A stretch of DNA of 35,117 nucleotides from Acidobacteriota bacterium. GTDB taxonomy: Bacteria; Acidobacteriota; CAIWXX01. Below the pieces are notes generated by a model that did no database searches, had not been told where the DNA came from, and worked only from the letters and a program-made list of their open reading frames with translations. Positions 32,430 through 35,117 of the stretch are shown piece after piece (positions within the stretch are counted from its first letter, which is position 1; each line of letters starts with the position of its first letter). The stretch lies in the NCBI GenBank assembly GCA_016191015.1, contig JACPPM010000284.1:1-35117 (forward strand). The letters are read 5' to 3'. The position numbers and the translations under genes are program-made.

Positions 32430-33170
32430 TCAGTCGGGCTTCCGCGATTCGTCCTCGATCCGGGCACTCTCGAGAATCAGCTCCCTCGCCGGCTGCGCCA
32501 CGCGGTTCATCGGCGGAACCTCGTCGACATACTCCGAGACGGAAAAGCTGGCGTTCTCCCAAAGCAGAAGCTGGTAGAATCGCCGCACATCGAAATCTCC
32601 GTTGATGTTGATCCCCTCGACCCTGCCCTCTTTCAGATAAACCTTGGCCGTGTCGGAATCCCGGCCGAGCGTCACCGTGGCGCTCCTCTTGTTGAGCTCC
32701 AGGATCTGGATAATGTCAATGAGGCTGAGATGGCCCAGCTGCCCACCGATTTCGCTCCGGCCCCCTGGGATCGTTTCGCCTCTGTGCCTCTGTCTCTCCA
32801 AGCACCGTTGGATTCGCAGCACCAACTCTTCTGAGTCGAACGGCTTCGAGATGTAGTCGTCGGCGCCCATCTTCAGACCACGCACGCGGTTGGGCGGAGA
32901 GGAAAGGCCGGTCAGAAATATGAAAGGTACGGAGCCGGCCGTCGGATGCAGCCGGACCTGTTTGAACAGCTCCCAGCCGTCCATCTCGGGCATCTGAACG
33001 TCTGAGATGATCAGATCGGGCGTTTCGGTCTCGAGCAGGCCCAGTGCATCGCTCCCGCACTCGGCCGTCATCACCTCGTACTTCTGCTTCCGCAGGAGCA
33101 GCGCAAGCATTTCGAGGATCCCAGGCTGGTCGTCAACCACGAGGACTTTTGTAGGAGCGGAACTAGCCAC
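32430..33170 (-). CDS. Response regulator with C-terminal PATAN (DUF4388) domain
   Basis: 246 residues. The receiver domain (1-125) has Asp13-Asp14, phosphorylated Asp57 in ISDVQMPEMDG, Thr87 in FLTGLS and Lys109 in SKPF. After a short linker, GQLGHLSLIDIIQILELNKR and VYLKEGRVEGININGD mark a DUF4388/PATAN domain, a protein-interaction module tied to motility, pili and predatory or surface behaviours in Deltaproteobacteria, Acidobacteria and cyanobacteria. Output is therefore by protein contact rather than DNA binding. Partner kinase unknown. It is monocistronic as far as can be seen. Confidence 0.9.
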   Translation of the reverse strand: MASSAPTKVLVVDDQPGILEMLALLLRKQKYEVMTAECGSDALGLLETETPDLIISDVQMPEMDGWELFKQVRLHPTAGSVPFIFLTGLSSPPNRVRGLKMGADDYISKPFDSEELVLRIQRCLERQRHRGETIPGGRSEIGGQLGHLSLIDIIQILELNKRSATVTLGRDSDTAKVYLKEGRVEGININGDFDVRRFYQLLLWENASFSVSEYVDEVPPMNRVAQPARELILESARIEDESRKPD

Positions 33171-33331
33171 CGCGCGCCTCCCGGAACGCCATCCCCGCCC
33201 ATCCGATGCCTGCAGCGGTGCTCATCTGCGTTCCTTGCCTCTGTGAAATCCTGACCCAGATGCAGATTTTATCCCAAACCAGAGGGGGCGCACCAGCGCC
33301 ATGAAGCCGCCGATCGGAGATTGCGGCGCGT

Positions 33332-33366
33332 GGTCGCGCGACGCGTTCAGTGAGCATCGCGCGACC
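33332..33366 (-). terminator. Stem-loop downstream of the fatty-acid genes
   Basis: GGTCGCGCGA (33332-33341) pairs perfectly with 33357-33366 around a 15-nt loop, starting 33 nt past the crotonase stop. No T tract follows on the minus strand, so it may terminate weakly or protect the mRNA end. Confidence 0.45.
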
Positions 33367-33398
33367 GGGCCGGGACGAAGCGGTCAGCCCGCTCGCCG

Positions 33399-34181
33399 TT
33401 ACCGCCCGGTGAACGCCGGCTTGCGCTTTTCGACGAACGCTCGCGTGCCTTCCTTCTGATCCTCGGTGGTGAAGCAGAGTGCGAACAGATGCGCCTCGTA
33501 GAGCAGGCCCTGCTCGAGCGTCATCGCAGCCCCGCGGTGCACCGATTCGATGATGCGGCGCGCCGCCACAGGCGCGTTGGCGCTGATGGAGGCCGCGAGC
33601 TTTTCGGCCGCCCCCATCAGCTCAACCTGCGGCACCACCCGATTGACCAGACCGATCCTGAGCGCTTCGGCCGCATCGATCTGATCTCCGGTCAGCAGCA
33701 ATTCCAGGGCGCGCCCCTCGCCGACCAACCGTGGGAACCTCTGCGTCCCCCCGAATCCCGGCATGATCCCCAGCTTGATCTCGGGTTGTCCGAACTTCGC
33801 GTTTTCAGAGCAAATCCGGAAGGTGCAGGCACACGCCAGCTCACACCCTCCCCCCAACGCGAAACCGTTGACTGCGGCGATGAAGGGGACACCCAGGGTC
33901 TCGATCGTGTCGCAGAGTCTCTTGCCCCGGAGTGCAAGCTGCTCGGCCTCCGCCGGGGTCATCTGCGCCAGCTCCTTGATGTCCGCTCCCGCCACGAAAG
34001 CCTTCGGTCCGCTGCCGGTCACGATCACCGCCCGCACGCTGCCGTCATTCCTGATCGACTCACAACATGCCTGCAGCTCGACCATCACGGTCGAGTTGAT
34101 CGCGTTGAGCGCCTCGGGGCGGTTGATCGTGATCGTGCAGAGGTGTTCTTTCTTTTCTACTACAATGGTAGAGTACTGCAT
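33399..34181 (-). CDS. Enoyl-CoA hydratase (crotonase family)
   Basis: 260 residues from the ATG at 34181, preceded by GGTGAG; a GTG at 34190 is in frame. The enzyme hydrates trans-2-enoyl-CoA, typically crotonyl-CoA, to the 3-hydroxyacyl-CoA. Both catalytic glutamates are present: Glu114 in GFALGGGCELACAC and Glu134 in FGQPEIKLGIMPGFGG. AFVAGADIKEL forms the oxyanion region. It begins 9 nt after the stop of the 3-hydroxyacyl-CoA dehydrogenase gene, whose product uses the hydrated intermediate, so the two steps are cotranscribed for butyrate-type or beta-oxidation chemistry in the cytoplasm. Confidence 0.9.
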   Translation of the reverse strand: MQYSTIVVEKKEHLCTITINRPEALNAINSTVMVELQACCESIRNDGSVRAVIVTGSGPKAFVAGADIKELAQMTPAEAEQLALRGKRLCDTIETLGVPFIAAVNGFALGGGCELACACTFRICSENAKFGQPEIKLGIMPGFGGTQRFPRLVGEGRALELLLTGDQIDAAEALRIGLVNRVVPQVELMGAAEKLAASISANAPVAARRIIESVHRGAAMTLEQGLLYEAHLFALCFTTEDQKEGTRAFVEKRKPAFTGR

Positions 34182-34190
34182 GGCGCTCAC

Positions 34191-35048
34191 CTATGCCTTC
34201 TTCGCGTAGTCGTAGAACCCTCGTCCCGATTTCTTGCCGAAACGGCCGGCGAGGACCATTCTCTTGAGCAGCGGAGGCGGGGCAAAGCGCTTCTCCTTGA
34301 ACGCATCGAACATGATGTTGGCGATGTAGTAGGTCGTGTCGATTCCGACGTAGTCGAGCAGGGTGAAGGGCCCCATCGGGTAGCCGCAGCCGAGCTGCAT
34401 CCCGCGGTCGATATCTTCGACTGTCCCCACACCCTCTTCGAGCGCGCGGACGGCATCGAGCAGGTAGGGGACGAGCAGGCGGTTGACGATAAAGCCCGGC
34501 GTGTCCTGAGCAACGATGGCGGTCTTGCTGAGCGTTGCGGCGAAATCGGAGGCCTGCTTGAAAACCTCGTCGTCGACCGTGATGGGCCTCACCAGCTCGA
34601 CCAGCTTCATGATCGGCACCGGGTTGAAGAAGTGCATGCCGGCGAAACGCGTGGGCCGCCCGCTGAGCACGGCCATTTCGGTGATCGAGAGCGACGAGGT
34701 GTTGCTGCAGAAGATGGTCGACGCGGGGCAGACCCGGTTGAGATGCGCATAGGTCTCTCCCTTGATCGTCAGATCCTCGGTGATCGCTTCGATCACGATA
34801 TCCCTGTCGGCGAAATCATCCAGGGAAGTCGTGCCTCGGAGCCTGCCGAGTGTTGCCGCGCGGTCGCTCTCAGACATCTTCCCCTTCTCGACACTCTTGC
34901 CGAGAAAGTTCTTGATCGATCCGAGTCCCTTCTGGAGAAACTCGTCGTTCACCTCGCGCACGATCGTATCGTATCCCGATTGGGCGCAAACCTGGGCGAT
35001 GCCGGATCCCATCAGGCCGCAGCCGACGACGCCAACCTTCTTAATCAT
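34191..35048 (-). CDS. 3-hydroxybutyryl-CoA dehydrogenase
   Basis: 285 residues from the ATG at 35048, with AAGGAGGA about 11 nt upstream; the frame runs to 35096 but without family sequence. It oxidises or reduces 3-hydroxyacyl-CoA with NAD(P). VGVVGCGLMGSGIAQV holds the GxGxxG loop. IFCSNTSSLSITEMA, GMHFFNPVPIMKLVELV (catalytic His and following Glu) and QDTPGFIVNRLLVPYLLDAV are typical of the short, PaaH/Hbd type that lacks a fused hydratase. First gene of a two-gene operon with enoyl-CoA hydratase. Confidence 0.92.
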   Translation of the reverse strand: MIKKVGVVGCGLMGSGIAQVCAQSGYDTIVREVNDEFLQKGLGSIKNFLGKSVEKGKMSESDRAATLGRLRGTTSLDDFADRDIVIEAITEDLTIKGETYAHLNRVCPASTIFCSNTSSLSITEMAVLSGRPTRFAGMHFFNPVPIMKLVELVRPITVDDEVFKQASDFAATLSKTAIVAQDTPGFIVNRLLVPYLLDAVRALEEGVGTVEDIDRGMQLGCGYPMGPFTLLDYVGIDTTYYIANIMFDAFKEKRFAPPPLLKRMVLAGRFGKKSGRGFYDYAKKA

Positions 35049-35093
35049 GATTTGGGATTCCTCCTTAGATTGGGTTCTTTTGTTGGGGAGTTT

Positions 35094-35117
35094 CAAGTTC
35101 CAAGTTCAAAGTTCCAA
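35094..35117. repeat. CAAGTTC-type short periodic repeat at the window end
   Basis: CAAGTTC, CAAGTTC and AAAGTTCC run in tandem with a 7-nt period at the window edge and may continue beyond it. It is another simple intergenic word repeat like those at 11940, 22406 and 24779. Confidence 0.5.

Overview
The window looks like a chromosomal segment of a motile, diderm (LPS-bearing), GC-rich bacterium. Evidence is a flagellar filament cluster, two LptD-type outer-membrane proteins, a GWxTD-domain protein and a PATAN-type response regulator. Acidobacteriota or a neighbouring deep-branching diderm phylum fits best, but that is an inference from gene content and no marker gene settles it. I see no rRNA, tRNA, CRISPR array, phage gene or transposase gene.

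Layout. 1-1652: intergenic hairpins, csrA and a two-domain GNAT acetyltransferase, all on +. 1728-5387: a minus-strand filament operon (flagellin, flaG, fliD, fliS, fliT-like). Its leader carries a near-consensus sigma-28 promoter and a hairpin that displays a CsrA site. 5712-11749: minus-strand housekeeping and envelope genes (pgsA, AI-2E-type permease, small secreted repeat protein, YhcC-type radical SAM protein, ZIP transporter, GT-C membrane glycosyltransferase). 12100-18364: a GWxTD protein divergent from a tandem pair of lptD paralogues. 18716-22398: dTDP-rhamnose genes rmlA, rmlB and rmlD, with a VapBC toxin-antitoxin pair lodged between rmlA and rmlB. 22492-27055: a coiled-coil/PAS protein, a small membrane-anchored protein and phosphoglucomutase, which supplies glucose-1-phosphate to RmlA. 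27302-28129: an unrecognised protein built from two copies of a 74-residue unit. 28280-31361: a translationally coupled operon of a small Tat-signal protein, TldD and TldE. 31841-33170: two convergent response regulators. 33399-35048: 3-hydroxyacyl-CoA dehydrogenase and enoyl-CoA hydratase.

The clearest non-genic discovery is a family of three 213-bp elements (18450, 24508, 31551). They are about 95% identical, have terminal inverted repeats and nested internal stems, and each is flanked by its own 8-10 bp direct repeat. That is the signature of a recently active miniature transposon (MITE). A second, unrelated hairpin element (28150, degenerate at 8019) keeps an inner stem whose two arms differ between copies but still pair.

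Other points of interest are a predicted CsrA-flagellin translational switch with csrA 5 kb away, several genes whose -10 box lies only 13-16 nt before the start codon with no ribosome site, a six-codon leader ORF before a response regulator, and the Tat-peptide/TldD/TldE operon. All functions are assigned from motifs read by eye, and no database search was run.
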